The position numbers and the translations under genes were made by a program. This document shows positions 7,924 through 15,491 of a DNA stretch of 17,957 nt, piece by piece; position 1 is the stretch's first letter, and every line of letters begins with the position of its first letter. This DNA is from JBLIOB01 sp047639575 (GTDB lineage Bacteria > Bacteroidota > Bacteroidia > Flavobacteriales_D > Parvicellaceae): positions 1 to 17,957 of the forward strand of contig JBLIOB010000063.1 in NCBI GenBank assembly GCA_047639575.1, given 5' to 3'. Under the pieces are notes generated by a model, which had not been told where the DNA came from, searched no databases, and saw nothing but the letters and a program-made list of their open reading frames with translations.

Positions 7924-8724
7924 TTATCCCCTCATCGTTGCGTTCCTTACCGAACCATGTTTAAGTAAAAGCGCTTTGGCTTCGTCATAAGTTATCTTTA
8001 ATTCTTCCATTACCATTTTCGTGCCTCTATCTACCAATTTGTTATTGGAGAGTTGCATATCCACCATTCTATTACCTACTACGCGTCCAAGTCTAATCAT
8101 TACCGCGGTTGAAATCATGTTGAGCACTAGCTTTTGGGCTGTTCCTGATTTCATTCGCGTACTTCCTGTTACAAATTCAGGTCCGACAACAGGAACTAAT
8201 GGGTGCTTAGGGACAGTTGCTATGGGGCTACCTGGGTTGCATGTTATTCCTGCTGTTAAAATTCCTATTTCATTGCATTTGTTTAATGCTTCAATAACAT
8301 ATGGTGTTGTTCCACTAGCCGCAATCCCTACAACCGTGTCGAGTTTATCAACTTTGTAATCCAACAAATCCTGCCATCCTTGAGTTGTACTGTCCTCAGC
8401 AAATTCAACCGCTTTTCTCATTGCAGAATCTCCTCCGGCCATTATTCCGATAACCATGCCGTGAGGAACTCCAAAGGTGGGAGGGCATTCAGAAGCATCA
8501 ACAATTCCTAGTCTTCCGCTAGTTCCTGCTCCTAAATAGAATAATCGGCCACCTTCTTTCATTCTTTTAACCAGTTCCTCTACAAAATTCTGGATTTCTG
8601 GAATTATTTTATGGATCGCAAGTGGTACCGTTTGATCTTCCTGGTTCATTTTTTCAAGAAGTTCTTTAACAGACAAGTTTTCTAGTCCATCGTGATTTGA
8701 AGATGATTCGGTAATCCTTTCCAT
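7924..8724 (-). CDS. murQ: N-acetylmuramic acid 6-phosphate etherase MurQ
   Basis: A 266-residue SIS-domain lyase that cleaves the lactyl ether of MurNAc-6-phosphate to GlcNAc-6-phosphate and D-lactate, a step in cytoplasmic cell-wall sugar recycling. Clear motifs: LGAGTSGRLGIVDASECPPTFGV (in two parts, about residues 64-86), AEDSTTQG, VVGIAASGTTPYV, and GSTRMKSGTAQKLVLNM. Glu79 and Asp111 occupy the positions of the two catalytic acids of the E. coli enzyme (Glu83 and Asp115 as I recall). Slightly shorter than the E. coli protein, missing only the variable C-terminal tail. The start at 8724 gives the usual MERITE opening. No anhMurNAc kinase (anmK), transporter or murR lies next to it, so the rest of the pathway must be elsewhere. 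Confidence 0.95.
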   Translation of the reverse strand: MERITESSSNHDGLENLSVKELLEKMNQEDQTVPLAIHKIIPEIQNFVEELVKRMKEGGRLFYLGAGTSGRLGIVDASECPPTFGVPHGMVIGIMAGGDSAMRKAVEFAEDSTTQGWQDLLDYKVDKLDTVVGIAASGTTPYVIEALNKCNEIGILTAGITCNPGSPIATVPKHPLVPVVGPEFVTGSTRMKSGTAQKLVLNMISTAVMIRLGRVVGNRMVDMQLSNNKLVDRGTKMVMEELKITYDEAKALLLKHGSVRNATMRG

Positions 8725-8753
8725 TTCAGTAATTTTAACTCGAATTTAAATTT

Positions 8754-8770
8754 TGCAGTGATTGTCTGCA
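8754..8770. promoter_or_regulatory. Inverted repeat upstream of murQ
   Basis: TGCAG-TGATTGT-CTGCA: 5-bp arms around 7 bases, about 30 bases before the murQ start. It could be an operator, but the arms are short and chance is quite possible. Confidence 0.2.
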
Positions 8771-8826
8771 CGGCATGTCCTATTAATTCTACCCATTGCG
8801 ATGTGAATACTTGAAAATGAAGACAT

Positions 8827-8857
8827 AAAAAAAGGGAGCTTTAAGCTCCCTTTTTTT
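8827..8857 (-). terminator. Intrinsic terminator of rplS
   Basis: The 6-bp GC-rich arms GGGAGC (8834-8839) and GCTCCC (8845-8850) surround a TTTAA loop, flanked by seven A and seven T, so the hairpin is symmetrical. It sits 22 bases after the rplS stop and gives a run of T on the - strand. It also separates rplS from murQ. Confidence 0.9.
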
Positions 8858-8879
8858 AAAATACGTTTGACTACTTGGC

Positions 8880-9239
8880 CTATTTGTTACCAGTATATCT
8901 TTTTTCCTTGATTCTTGCAGCTTTACCACTTCTTTCTCTCAAGTAGAAGATTCTAGCTCTTCTTACCATTCCTTTTTTGTTGATTTCAATTTTGTCAACA
9001 AATGGAGAAGCGATAGGGAATATTCTTTCAACACCAAAACTACCAGACATTTTTCTTACTGTAAAAGTTTCGCTGATACCAACTCCTCTTCTTTGTAAAA
9101 CAACACCTTGAAATTGCTGAATACGTTCTTTACCACCTTCTATAATCTTGTAATGTACGGTAATCGTATCACCTGCACCAAACTGTGGAAGCTCGGTTCC
9201 TTGTACTAAACTTTCTGAAATTTCTCTTACTACGTCCAT
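8880..9239 (-). CDS. rplS: 50S ribosomal protein L19
   Basis: A 119-residue protein of normal length for L19, which sits at the interface between the 50S and 30S subunits. Typical sequence: FGAGDTITVHYKIIEG, IQQFQGVVLQRRG, ISETFTVRKMSGSFGVERIFP, FVDKIEINKKGMVRRARIFYLR, with a basic C-terminus. The start ATG at 9239 gives the expected MDVVREI. In most bacteria rplS follows trmD directly; here the two are 2.2 kb apart with an opposite-strand gene between them, so rplS must use its own promoter within 9240-9367, though I do not see a perfect TAnnTTTG there. It ends in a strong terminator. Confidence 0.97.
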   Translation of the reverse strand: MDVVREISESLVQGTELPQFGAGDTITVHYKIIEGGKERIQQFQGVVLQRRGVGISETFTVRKMSGSFGVERIFPIASPFVDKIEINKKGMVRRARIFYLRERSGKAARIKEKRYTGNK

Positions 9240-9367
9240 GACTGTCTTTGTTATTGTCCTTAAAATCGGGGTGCAATATTACGAATATTATTTACAAAAT
9301 ACATCACCGCGTCACTTTTAATTTTAAATTTAATCGTTCAAAATCGATGATCAAAATAATTACAACA

Positions 9368-11479
9368 ATGAGATTGAAATTAATTACCGTTTTGTTATTA
9401 GTGTTTAGTATTAGTGCTGTCTCCCAAGGGAGGATAGAGCACTTGGATTTGTTATGGGAAGATCAGTTTAATGGCAAGGACGCTCATTTCACTACGGACC
9501 TTGGAGAAGATGTGGATTTCCGTGTCAAAGAGAATAGGTTTGAAGTGGAGCATAAGAAAGAAGGTTATTACCATACCAAGTATAACTCCATCAACATAAA
9601 TCAAGGTCTTGATTTTACAATTGAAACAAAAGTTAGATGGATTAAAGGTTCTGAAGATGGGTATTATGGATTAGTTTGGGGTTATGATGATTTGAAAAGC
9701 CATTATGATTTTGTAATTAAGAATGATGGGACTTATCGAATCATGAAAAAGAAAAATGGAACATCCATTTATCCAAAGGAGTGGGAGTCTTCTGAAGCAA
9801 TCGAAACATTTGGAAAGTGGAACACAATGAAAGTTGTTAAAAAAGGCTTTAAGCTTCAATTTTATGTAAATGATCAGCTGTTATATGAAAATTCACATTG
9901 GCCTTTCTTTGGAAATAAGGTTGGATTTAAAGTCCAGGATTTAATTAAAGTTCAATATGAGTATATCACGATTCATCAGCCCAGAAAAGTAAATGTTGCC
10001 GCTAAGTCAATGTCTCCATATAAGAAAGAGAATGTGGGTCCTCCAGTAAACACAAAATATTCGGAGATCTCTTGTTTGGTTTCTCATGATGGGTCAATGA
10101 TGGTTTTAAATCGAGATGATCATCCAGGTAACACTAGTCCAGGAAAAGAAAACGATGATATCTGGTTTGTTAGCGAGTCTGGAGATAATTGGTCAACACC
10201 AGTCAATGCCAGAAAACCGTTAAATAATTCAGGAAATAATTACGTTGTTTCAATTTCTGCAGACAATAATACTTTACTGCTAAATAACACGTATAAGGCG
10301 GATGGTTCGTCAAACGGCAGTGGTTTTTCAATTTCGCATAGAACTGCTAAGGGATGGCAACTGCCTAAAACTATAGATGTCGTTGGTTTTGTAAATGATG
10401 GCGAGTTTGGTGGTGCCTGTTTGTCAGCAGATCGAAAAGTGATGATTCTAACCTTGGAAGATGACAGGAGTAAAGGACTCAATGATTTATACGTTAGTTT
10501 TGCTGAAAGCGAAGAGATGTGGTCTCAACCAAAGAATTTAGGCTCGGTTATCAATAGCTTTGATCATGAGTACTCGCCTTTTTTGGCGGCAGATGGGAAA
10601 ACCTTATATTTTGCATCGCAAAGTCACGCAGGGTATGGAGGAGCTGATATATTCGTAACAAAGCGATTAGATAATACGTGGAGGAAATGGTCTAAACCTC
10701 TTAATCTTGGTCGATCTATAAATACACATGGATGGGATGGGCATTTTTGTGTTGATGCCTCTGGTGAATTCGCTTACATCATGTCTTATGTTAATTCTAT
10801 CGGTAAGTCGGATATTTTTAAGGTGAGGTTGAAAGAGGAGATGAGGCCAGATCCGGTTGTCATACTTTCGGGGCGGGTTTTAAATAGTAAAACAGGGAAG
10901 CCAATTGGAGCTAATATATCATACCATGAGTTAAAATCAGATAGCCATAAAGGATATGCTCGGTCGGATCCAAAAACGGGGAGCTATAAAATAATCCTCA
11001 CTGAAGGGTATGAGTACAGCTTTTTCGCAAAGGAAAAAGGATTTGTATCCATTCATAATAATCTTGATTACACGGACATCTCCGAGTATGAGGAAATTAC
11101 TCATGATATATATTTGACTCCTTTGGAACTGAATCAGAAAGTAGTAATGAATAATGTGTTTTTTGAACCTAACAAAACTAATTTGCTGCCTAAAAGTAAT
11201 CCTGAGTTAGATCGACTATTAGGTTTGATGAAAGAGCATGGCTCGATGCAGATAGAACTAGGCGGGCATACAAACCCATCCAAAGCGCCAGATTCATTTC
11301 ATGAAGATTTATCAATTGGGCGAGCGTCTTCAATTAGGGATTATTTCATTTCAAAAGGAATCAATGGAGGCAGAATTGTAGCCAAAGGCTATGGTTGTAA
11401 AGTTCCTATTGATTCAGGTTTAGCCGTCAATGCTAAAATGAAAAATATGCGAGTTGAGTTTAAGATTACTCGATTCTAG
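9368..11479 (+). CDS. PD40-repeat / OmpA-domain surface protein
   Basis: A 703-residue exported protein. ATG at 9368 gives MRLKLITVLLLVFSISAVSQ, a clean signal peptide; ATG at 9347 would add seven residues, and a start before 9347 is unlikely. Domains: a concanavalin/LamG-like region about 25-205 (DLLWEDQFNGKD, FYVNDQLLYENSHW); PD40 beta-propeller repeats about 227-487 (NDDIWFVSES, YSPFLAADGKTLYFASQSH, GADIFVTKRLDNTWRKWSKP); a carboxypeptidase-regulatory-like domain about 496-585 (LSGRVLNSKTGKPI, GSYKIILTEGYEY); and a C-terminal OmpA/Pal peptidoglycan-binding domain about 591-703. Bacteroidota carry many such proteins, some linked to T9SS or gliding. The usual HTD aspartate is Asn636 here, while Arg652 is kept. 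The stop codon TAG shares CTAG with the trmD stop. Confidence 0.88.
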   Translation: MRLKLITVLLLVFSISAVSQGRIEHLDLLWEDQFNGKDAHFTTDLGEDVDFRVKENRFEVEHKKEGYYHTKYNSININQGLDFTIETKVRWIKGSEDGYYGLVWGYDDLKSHYDFVIKNDGTYRIMKKKNGTSIYPKEWESSEAIETFGKWNTMKVVKKGFKLQFYVNDQLLYENSHWPFFGNKVGFKVQDLIKVQYEYITIHQPRKVNVAAKSMSPYKKENVGPPVNTKYSEISCLVSHDGSMMVLNRDDHPGNTSPGKENDDIWFVSESGDNWSTPVNARKPLNNSGNNYVVSISADNNTLLLNNTYKADGSSNGSGFSISHRTAKGWQLPKTIDVVGFVNDGEFGGACLSADRKVMILTLEDDRSKGLNDLYVSFAESEEMWSQPKNLGSVINSFDHEYSPFLAADGKTLYFASQSHAGYGGADIFVTKRLDNTWRKWSKPLNLGRSINTHGWDGHFCVDASGEFAYIMSYVNSIGKSDIFKVRLKEEMRPDPVVILSGRVLNSKTGKPIGANISYHELKSDSHKGYARSDPKTGSYKIILTEGYEYSFFAKEKGFVSIHNNLDYTDISEYEEITHDIYLTPLELNQKVVMNNVFFEPNKTNLLPKSNPELDRLLGLMKEHGSMQIELGGHTNPSKAPDSFHEDLSIGRASSIRDYFISKGINGGRIVAKGYGCKVPIDSGLAVNAKMKNMRVEFKITRF

Positions 11480-12153
11480 TCGTCTAGTAAGTCTGGTCTT
11501 CGTTCCTTAGTTCTGGCTATTGCTTGTTCCATTCGCCATTCTTCAATGGCTTTTAAATTGCCAGATTTAAGAATGTCTGGAACTTTCATTCCTTTATACT
11601 CAGCTGGTCTGGTGTAGACTGGCGGGGCCAATAAATTGTCTTGGAAAGTATCAGTCAGGGCGGATGTTTCGTCATTCAACACACCAGGTATAAGTCTAAT
11701 TACACTATCGGCTAAAACCGCTGCACCAAGTTCGCCACCAGATAAAACATAATCACCGATGCTAATTTCCATGGTTATGAATTTATCTCTTACTCGTTGG
11801 TCAACTCCTTTGTAATGACCACAAAGGATGATTAAGTTTTGATACAACGAGATCCGATTGGCCATTTGCTGATTCAAGGTTTTTCCGTCTGGAGTCATGT
11901 AAATAACTTCATCGTAATCTCTTTCCGCTGATAGTTTTGAAATGCAGTCATCTATCGGTTGAATCGTAAGAACCATACCTGCGCCTCCTCCAAAAGCATA
12001 ATCATCTATACTGTTTTGTTTGTTGTCTGCGTAATCCCTTATGTTGTGAATGTGTATTTCTACTATTCCCTTTTCTTGTGCTCGTTTAAGAATAGAATCA
12101 TTAAAGGGGCTCTCTAGTAAGCTCGGTAGGGCAGTGATAATATCTATTCGCAT
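11476..12153 (-). CDS. trmD: tRNA (guanine37-N1)-methyltransferase TrmD
   Basis: A 225-residue SPOUT-class SAM enzyme that methylates G37 next to the anticodon, which prevents +1 frameshifting. Normal length. Family features: MRIDIITALP at the N-terminus; DDYAFGGGAGMVL; the trefoil-knot SAM site ILCGHYKGVDQRV and ISIGDYVLSGGELGA; and the C-terminal EEWRMEQAIARTKERRPDLL. The dimeric enzyme is essential in most bacteria. Its usual neighbours (rpsP, rimM, rplS) are not adjacent; rplS lies beyond the opposite-strand OmpA gene. TATCTTTA ends four bases before the ATG, a 7-of-8 match to a -7 box, so this gene too may be nearly leaderless, but I find no well-placed TTG. Confidence 0.96.
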   Translation of the reverse strand: MRIDIITALPSLLESPFNDSILKRAQEKGIVEIHIHNIRDYADNKQNSIDDYAFGGGAGMVLTIQPIDDCISKLSAERDYDEVIYMTPDGKTLNQQMANRISLYQNLIILCGHYKGVDQRVRDKFITMEISIGDYVLSGGELGAAVLADSVIRLIPGVLNDETSALTDTFQDNLLAPPVYTRPAEYKGMKVPDILKSGNLKAIEEWRMEQAIARTKERRPDLLDD

Positions 12154-12172
12154 TGTGTAAAGATAAGTTTTC

Positions 12173-12188
12173 AGTTTGAGTTCAAACT
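12173..12188. promoter_or_regulatory. 16-bp palindrome before trmD
   Basis: AGTTTGA-GT-TCAAACT: 7-bp perfect arms around 2 bases, 20 bases upstream of the trmD ATG. The 2-base centre suits a protein-binding site better than an RNA hairpin. Confidence 0.35.
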
Positions 12189-12241
12189 AAAAAGGTTAAA
12201 CATTGAAATACGGTTAAATACACGGTTCTTGAAACTTTTCT

Positions 12242-12287
12242 TCGACAAAAACGTATAATTTATCGACAAAAGTCATTAACTTGTCGA
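12242..12287. repeat. TCGACAAAA repeats, possible operator
   Basis: TCGACAAAA occurs at 12242-12250 and 12263-12271, 21 bp apart (two helical turns). TTGTCGA follows in the opposite direction at 12281-12287 and pairs with the second copy as an inverted repeat with 11 bases between. It lies in the space between trmD and the small ORF, upstream of the biotin operon. Confidence 0.4.
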
Positions 12288-12313
12288 CTATTAGTTATAT
12301 TTCTATTGCCCAA

Positions 12314-12484
12314 ATGCCTGTAAGTCATCACATATCTAATTCAGTTCAAGCAGAAATGCGCGAGCGTATTATAGATGACGAAGAACTAAAAGCTCCAAGA
12401 AGATCATTTTTTGGACTTTTATTTCTTCGAAGGATAAACCGTTTCGAACCAAAGAACGGAAGCTGGCTGGCTCTAATGCTGTAG
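12314..12484 (+). CDS. Small hypothetical protein, 56 residues (doubtful)
   Basis: ATG at 12314 opens a 56-residue frame starting MPVSHHISNSVQAEMRER, then an acidic stretch (IIDDEELKAP) and the basic-hydrophobic segment RRSFFGLLFLRRINR, ending in SWLALML. I recognise no family. The mixed charge and even codon use look more like coding sequence than random sequence, and it lies in a space between two well-defined transcription units. The bioB promoter starts only 64 bases after its stop, so it is not part of the biotin operon. Against it: no convincing promoter or terminator, and it is short. If real, the amphipathic C-terminal half suggests membrane association. Confidence 0.4.
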   Translation: MPVSHHISNSVQAEMRERIIDDEELKAPRRSFFGLLFLRRINRFEPKNGSWLALML

Positions 12485-12548
12485 TTTTAGTGCTGTTTTA
12501 AGCTCCTAAATAAATCCACTAATTTTTCTTTTAAAAAATGCCGCTTCG

Positions 12549-12582
12549 TTGACGTTCAATACGCCTCGACTTTTTATCTTTG
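12549..12582 (+). promoter_or_regulatory. Promoter of the biotin operon
   Basis: TATCTTTG at 12575-12582 is a perfect TAnnTTTG -7 box; TTG at 12549-12551 is 23 bp upstream, slightly far. The -7 box covers the TTG codon at 12580, which therefore cannot be the start of bioB, and leaves a leader of roughly 13-15 bases before the TTG at 12601. Confidence 0.6.
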
Positions 12583-12600
12583 TCACCTAAATTAGAAGGT

Positions 12601-13743
12601 TTGAGCAAACAGTGGACTAAACAAGAGATTCTCGATATTTACAATCGACCATTAATTGAGTTAATGTATGACGCAGCTACTGTGCATCGAGAGCATCATG
12701 ATCCGCGAAACGTTCAAGTAAGTACCTTGCTTTCTATAAAAACTGGAGGTTGTTCTGAAGATTGTGGCTATTGCCCGCAAGCGGCTAGGTATAACACAGG
12801 AGTTGGTCAGAATGATTTAATGTCATTAGAGCAAGTTACAGACGCTGCCCAAGCTGCTAAAGATGGTGGCTCTTCTAGATTATGTATGGGTGCTGCCTGG
12901 AGAAATGTAAAGGACGATGCTGATTTTGACCATGTTCTTGAGCTGGTTAAAGAAGTGAACGGAATGGATATGGAAGTGTGTGCAACACTTGGTATGGTTA
13001 CCGAAAATCAAGCAAAAAGATTGGCTCAAGCTGGATTGTACGCTTACAACCATAACCTTGACTCCTCCGAAGAATATTATAAGGAAGTTATTTCTACTCG
13101 TGGATATAAGGATCGATTGGATACGCTGGATAATGCAAGAAAAGCAAATCTAACTTTGTGCTCAGGTGGCATTATCGGAATGGGAGAAAGCTCAGAAGAC
13201 AGAGTAGGTTTGCTAGCTACATTGGCTTCCGTGAGTCCTCAGCCCGAATCTGTGCCTATCAATGCACTTGTAGCAGTAGAAGGAACTCCATTAGCAGATC
13301 AGAAGACGGTTTCGATATGGGACATGATTAGGATGATCGCAACGACTAGGATCGTAATGCCTAAAACTACTGTAAGGTTATCCGCAGGAAGAACTGAAAT
13401 GAGTCAGGAAGGCCAAGCTATGTGCTTTTTGGCTGGCGCTAGCTCAATATTTGCTGGAGATCAACTGTTGACAACGCCAAATCCAGACTTTAGTTTAGAC
13501 ATGGAATTATTTGATATTCTTGGATTAAAACCTCAGAAAGCTTTCGTGAAAGGAGATCAGCCAGTTGTTGATGAAGATTATAAAGTGCGACCAGACAATG
13601 TTAAGAATCCTAAATGGACTCGACCAGAACATAAGATCGAAAGAAATGAATTGGCTAAGGCTAAGGCAAAAGCAGAGCGAGCAGCTAGTAAAGAATTTGA
13701 GCCACGAAAAGTAACTTCTGTATCATCCTCGGAAGATGCATGA
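12601..13743 (+). CDS. bioB: Biotin synthase BioB
   Basis: A 380-residue radical-SAM enzyme that inserts sulfur into dethiobiotin, the last step of biotin synthesis. The CxxxCxxC cluster (GGCSEDCGYC) gives Cys51, Cys55 and Cys58 for the 4Fe-4S cluster; Cys95, Cys127, Cys187 and Arg259 match the 2Fe-2S ligands of E. coli BioB within one or two positions. Other motifs: LYAYNHNLD, SGGIIGMGE, INALVAVEGTPL, VRLSAGR. There is no ATG in the leader. TTG at 12601 gives MSKQWTKQEILDIYNRPL, which aligns with E. coli numbering; TTG at 12580 overlaps the -7 box. Beyond about residue 325 there is a 50-residue Lys/Ala/Glu-rich tail that E. coli lacks. First gene of bioBFDA; its end overlaps bioF by 8 bases. 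Confidence 0.95.
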   Translation: MSKQWTKQEILDIYNRPLIELMYDAATVHREHHDPRNVQVSTLLSIKTGGCSEDCGYCPQAARYNTGVGQNDLMSLEQVTDAAQAAKDGGSSRLCMGAAWRNVKDDADFDHVLELVKEVNGMDMEVCATLGMVTENQAKRLAQAGLYAYNHNLDSSEEYYKEVISTRGYKDRLDTLDNARKANLTLCSGGIIGMGESSEDRVGLLATLASVSPQPESVPINALVAVEGTPLADQKTVSIWDMIRMIATTRIVMPKTTVRLSAGRTEMSQEGQAMCFLAGASSIFAGDQLLTTPNPDFSLDMELFDILGLKPQKAFVKGDQPVVDEDYKVRPDNVKNPKWTRPEHKIERNELAKAKAKAERAASKEFEPRKVTSVSSSEDA

Positions 13744-14863
13744 TGATGTTCTTTCTAGAAAACTAGAAGAGCGAGTAAACTCAAATTCTTTGAGGGAGTT
13801 GGAATGTCCAACCGATTTAATTGACTTTTGTTCCAATGATTATTTGGGTTTTGCTCGATCTAAAGAATTGGCCAATGCAATTTTAAATTTCAATCCAATT
13901 TCAACACCTAATTTAATCGGTTCTGGAGCGTCAAGGTTGATAAGTGCTAACAATTCAAGCGTTGAAAACCTAGAGAAAGATATCGCTATATATACTGGTG
14001 CAGAAGGCGCTTTACTCTTTAATTCAGGTTACAATTCTAACTTAGGTTTTTTTAGCTGCGTTCCACAGCGTGGAGATGTGGTTTTTTACGATGAATATGT
14101 CCATGCCTCCATAAGAGACGGCCTGAACTTGGGGCGAGCTAAGTCGTATTCTTTTAAGCATAATGAGCTCGAAGACCTTAAACTTAGGGCAGGTTTGATT
14201 GATTTAAAGTCGGGATCTGTATTCGTGGCTTTGGAGTCTGTTTATTCGATGGACGGTGACTCTCCAGATTTAGTCGAATTCGCGAAGTTGTGCGAAGAGC
14301 AAAAATGGAATTTAGTGGTGGACGAAGCGCACGCGTTTGGAGTGTTTGGATCAGGTGGCCAAGGCCGTGTTTCTGAGCTTAATTTAGAGTCCAAAGTTTA
14401 TGCTAGAATAATTACGTTTGGTAAAGCGATGGGTTGTCAAGGATCGATGATTCTAGGGAGTGAAGTTTTGAGGAAATACTTGATCAATTTTGCTCGTTCT
14501 TTAATGTACACTACCATGCTGTCTGTAGGTGATCAGAAAGCGCTTGTTTGCGCATTTGACATGTTGAAAAGTGTTAACTTTAAAGGGTTGAAAACCAAAT
14601 CATTGCAAGATTTATTTAAAGAGTTGATTAAGGAAACTAATTTAACGCTGATTCAGTCAGAGAGTTTCATCCAATCGATCTTAATTCCTGGAGTAGATAA
14701 CGTTAAAATAACAGAAGGAAAATTAAGACAAAATGGGTATTGGGTAAAGGCAATATTAAGCCCAACAGTTCCCTTGGGAATGGAAAGAATAAGGATCTGT
14801 TTTCATGCCTATAATACCGAAAAAGAAGTTAGAGGTCTAGTGAAATGTTTGAATGATGAGTGA
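13736..14863 (+). CDS. bioF: 8-amino-7-oxononanoate synthase BioF
   Basis: A 375-residue PLP enzyme of the alpha-oxoamine synthase family. It condenses pimeloyl-ACP/CoA with L-alanine to KAPA with loss of CO2. Visible motifs: IDFCSNDYLGFA, GSGASRLISANNSSVENLEKDIA, LLFNSGYNSNLG, DEYVHASIRDGL, VALESVYSMDGD, VVDEAHAFGVFG, and ITFGKAMGCQG, where Lys230 is the PLP lysine. Length is normal for the family. The ATG at 13736 lies inside bioB and gives an 8-base overlap, so translation is probably coupled. A generic KAPA/KBL relative is unlikely because the gene sits inside a full biotin operon. Confidence 0.95.
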   Translation: MHDDVLSRKLEERVNSNSLRELECPTDLIDFCSNDYLGFARSKELANAILNFNPISTPNLIGSGASRLISANNSSVENLEKDIAIYTGAEGALLFNSGYNSNLGFFSCVPQRGDVVFYDEYVHASIRDGLNLGRAKSYSFKHNELEDLKLRAGLIDLKSGSVFVALESVYSMDGDSPDLVEFAKLCEEQKWNLVVDEAHAFGVFGSGGQGRVSELNLESKVYARIITFGKAMGCQGSMILGSEVLRKYLINFARSLMYTTMLSVGDQKALVCAFDMLKSVNFKGLKTKSLQDLFKELIKETNLTLIQSESFIQSILIPGVDNVKITEGKLRQNGYWVKAILSPTVPLGMERIRICFHAYNTEKEVRGLVKCLNDE

Positions 14864-15491
14864 GCGAATATTTGTAACAGGAATTGATACCGAAGTTGGA
14901 AAAACTGTTGTCTCAGCAATCCTAGTAGAAGCATTGCAGGCCGACTATTGGAAGCCGGTTCAGGCAGGAGATCTGGATAATACAGATAGCCATAAGGTAA
15001 AAGACTATGTGACAAACAGTGTATCAGAGATACATCCAGAAGGTTTTCGGTTGAACACTCCAGCTTCTCCGCATGTGGCTGCGAGGTTGGATGGGGTGGA
15101 AGTCAGCCTAGACAAACTTAATCCTCCTCAAGTTGACAACACTTTGATTATTGAAGGAGCGGGTGGCTTGATGGTTCCTTTGAACGATGAGGGAGAAATG
15201 ATGGTAGATCTCCTTTTAAAAACGGCCACTAAAGTAGTCTTAGTTTCTCGTAATTATTTGGGTAGTATCAATCATACATTGTCCGCTTTTGAAGTGTTGA
15301 AATCTAAGGGCGTTTCTGTGGATTTATTAGTTTTTTCCGGCAAGCAAAATGTAGAGACAGAAGCAATTATTGAATCGTATGCCTCACCCGTTAAAATCTT
15401 AAGAGTTCCTTTATTTGATAAGGTAGATTCGATTCAGATAATGAGTTTTTCGCTAAAACATAAAGATCATATATTCAGTGAGTTTAGTTGA
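14853..15491 (+). CDS. bioD: Dethiobiotin synthetase BioD
   Basis: A 212-residue ATPase that closes the ureido ring of dethiobiotin from DAPA, CO2 and ATP. Clear motifs: the P-loop VTGIDTEVGKTVVSA with Lys17, YWKPVQAGDLDNTDS, RLNTPASPHVAARLDG, and IEGAGGLMVPLND. Length is normal (E. coli about 225). The start is one of two adjacent ATG codons, 14853 or 14856; either lies inside bioF (11 or 8 bases of overlap), which points to coupled translation. It overlaps bioA by 14 bases. Confidence 0.95.
   Translation: MMSERIFVTGIDTEVGKTVVSAILVEALQADYWKPVQAGDLDNTDSHKVKDYVTNSVSEIHPEGFRLNTPASPHVAARLDGVEVSLDKLNPPQVDNTLIIEGAGGLMVPLNDEGEMMVDLLLKTATKVVLVSRNYLGSINHTLSAFEVLKSKGVSVDLLVFSGKQNVETEAIIESYASPVKILRVPLFDKVDSIQIMSFSLKHKDHIFSEFS

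Noticed and set aside
8021..8359. + strand frame opposite murQ
   Set aside because: murQ has all family motifs on -; this frame is an antisense shadow with Leu/Ser/Thr-rich content.
9248..9346. N-terminal extension of the OmpA protein to 9248
   Set aside because: It would place 40 non-conserved residues before a clean signal peptide and would overlap the rplS promoter region.
12580..12600. TTG at 12580 as the bioB start
   Set aside because: It lies inside the perfect -7 box TATCTTTG; the added residues do not match BioB N-termini.
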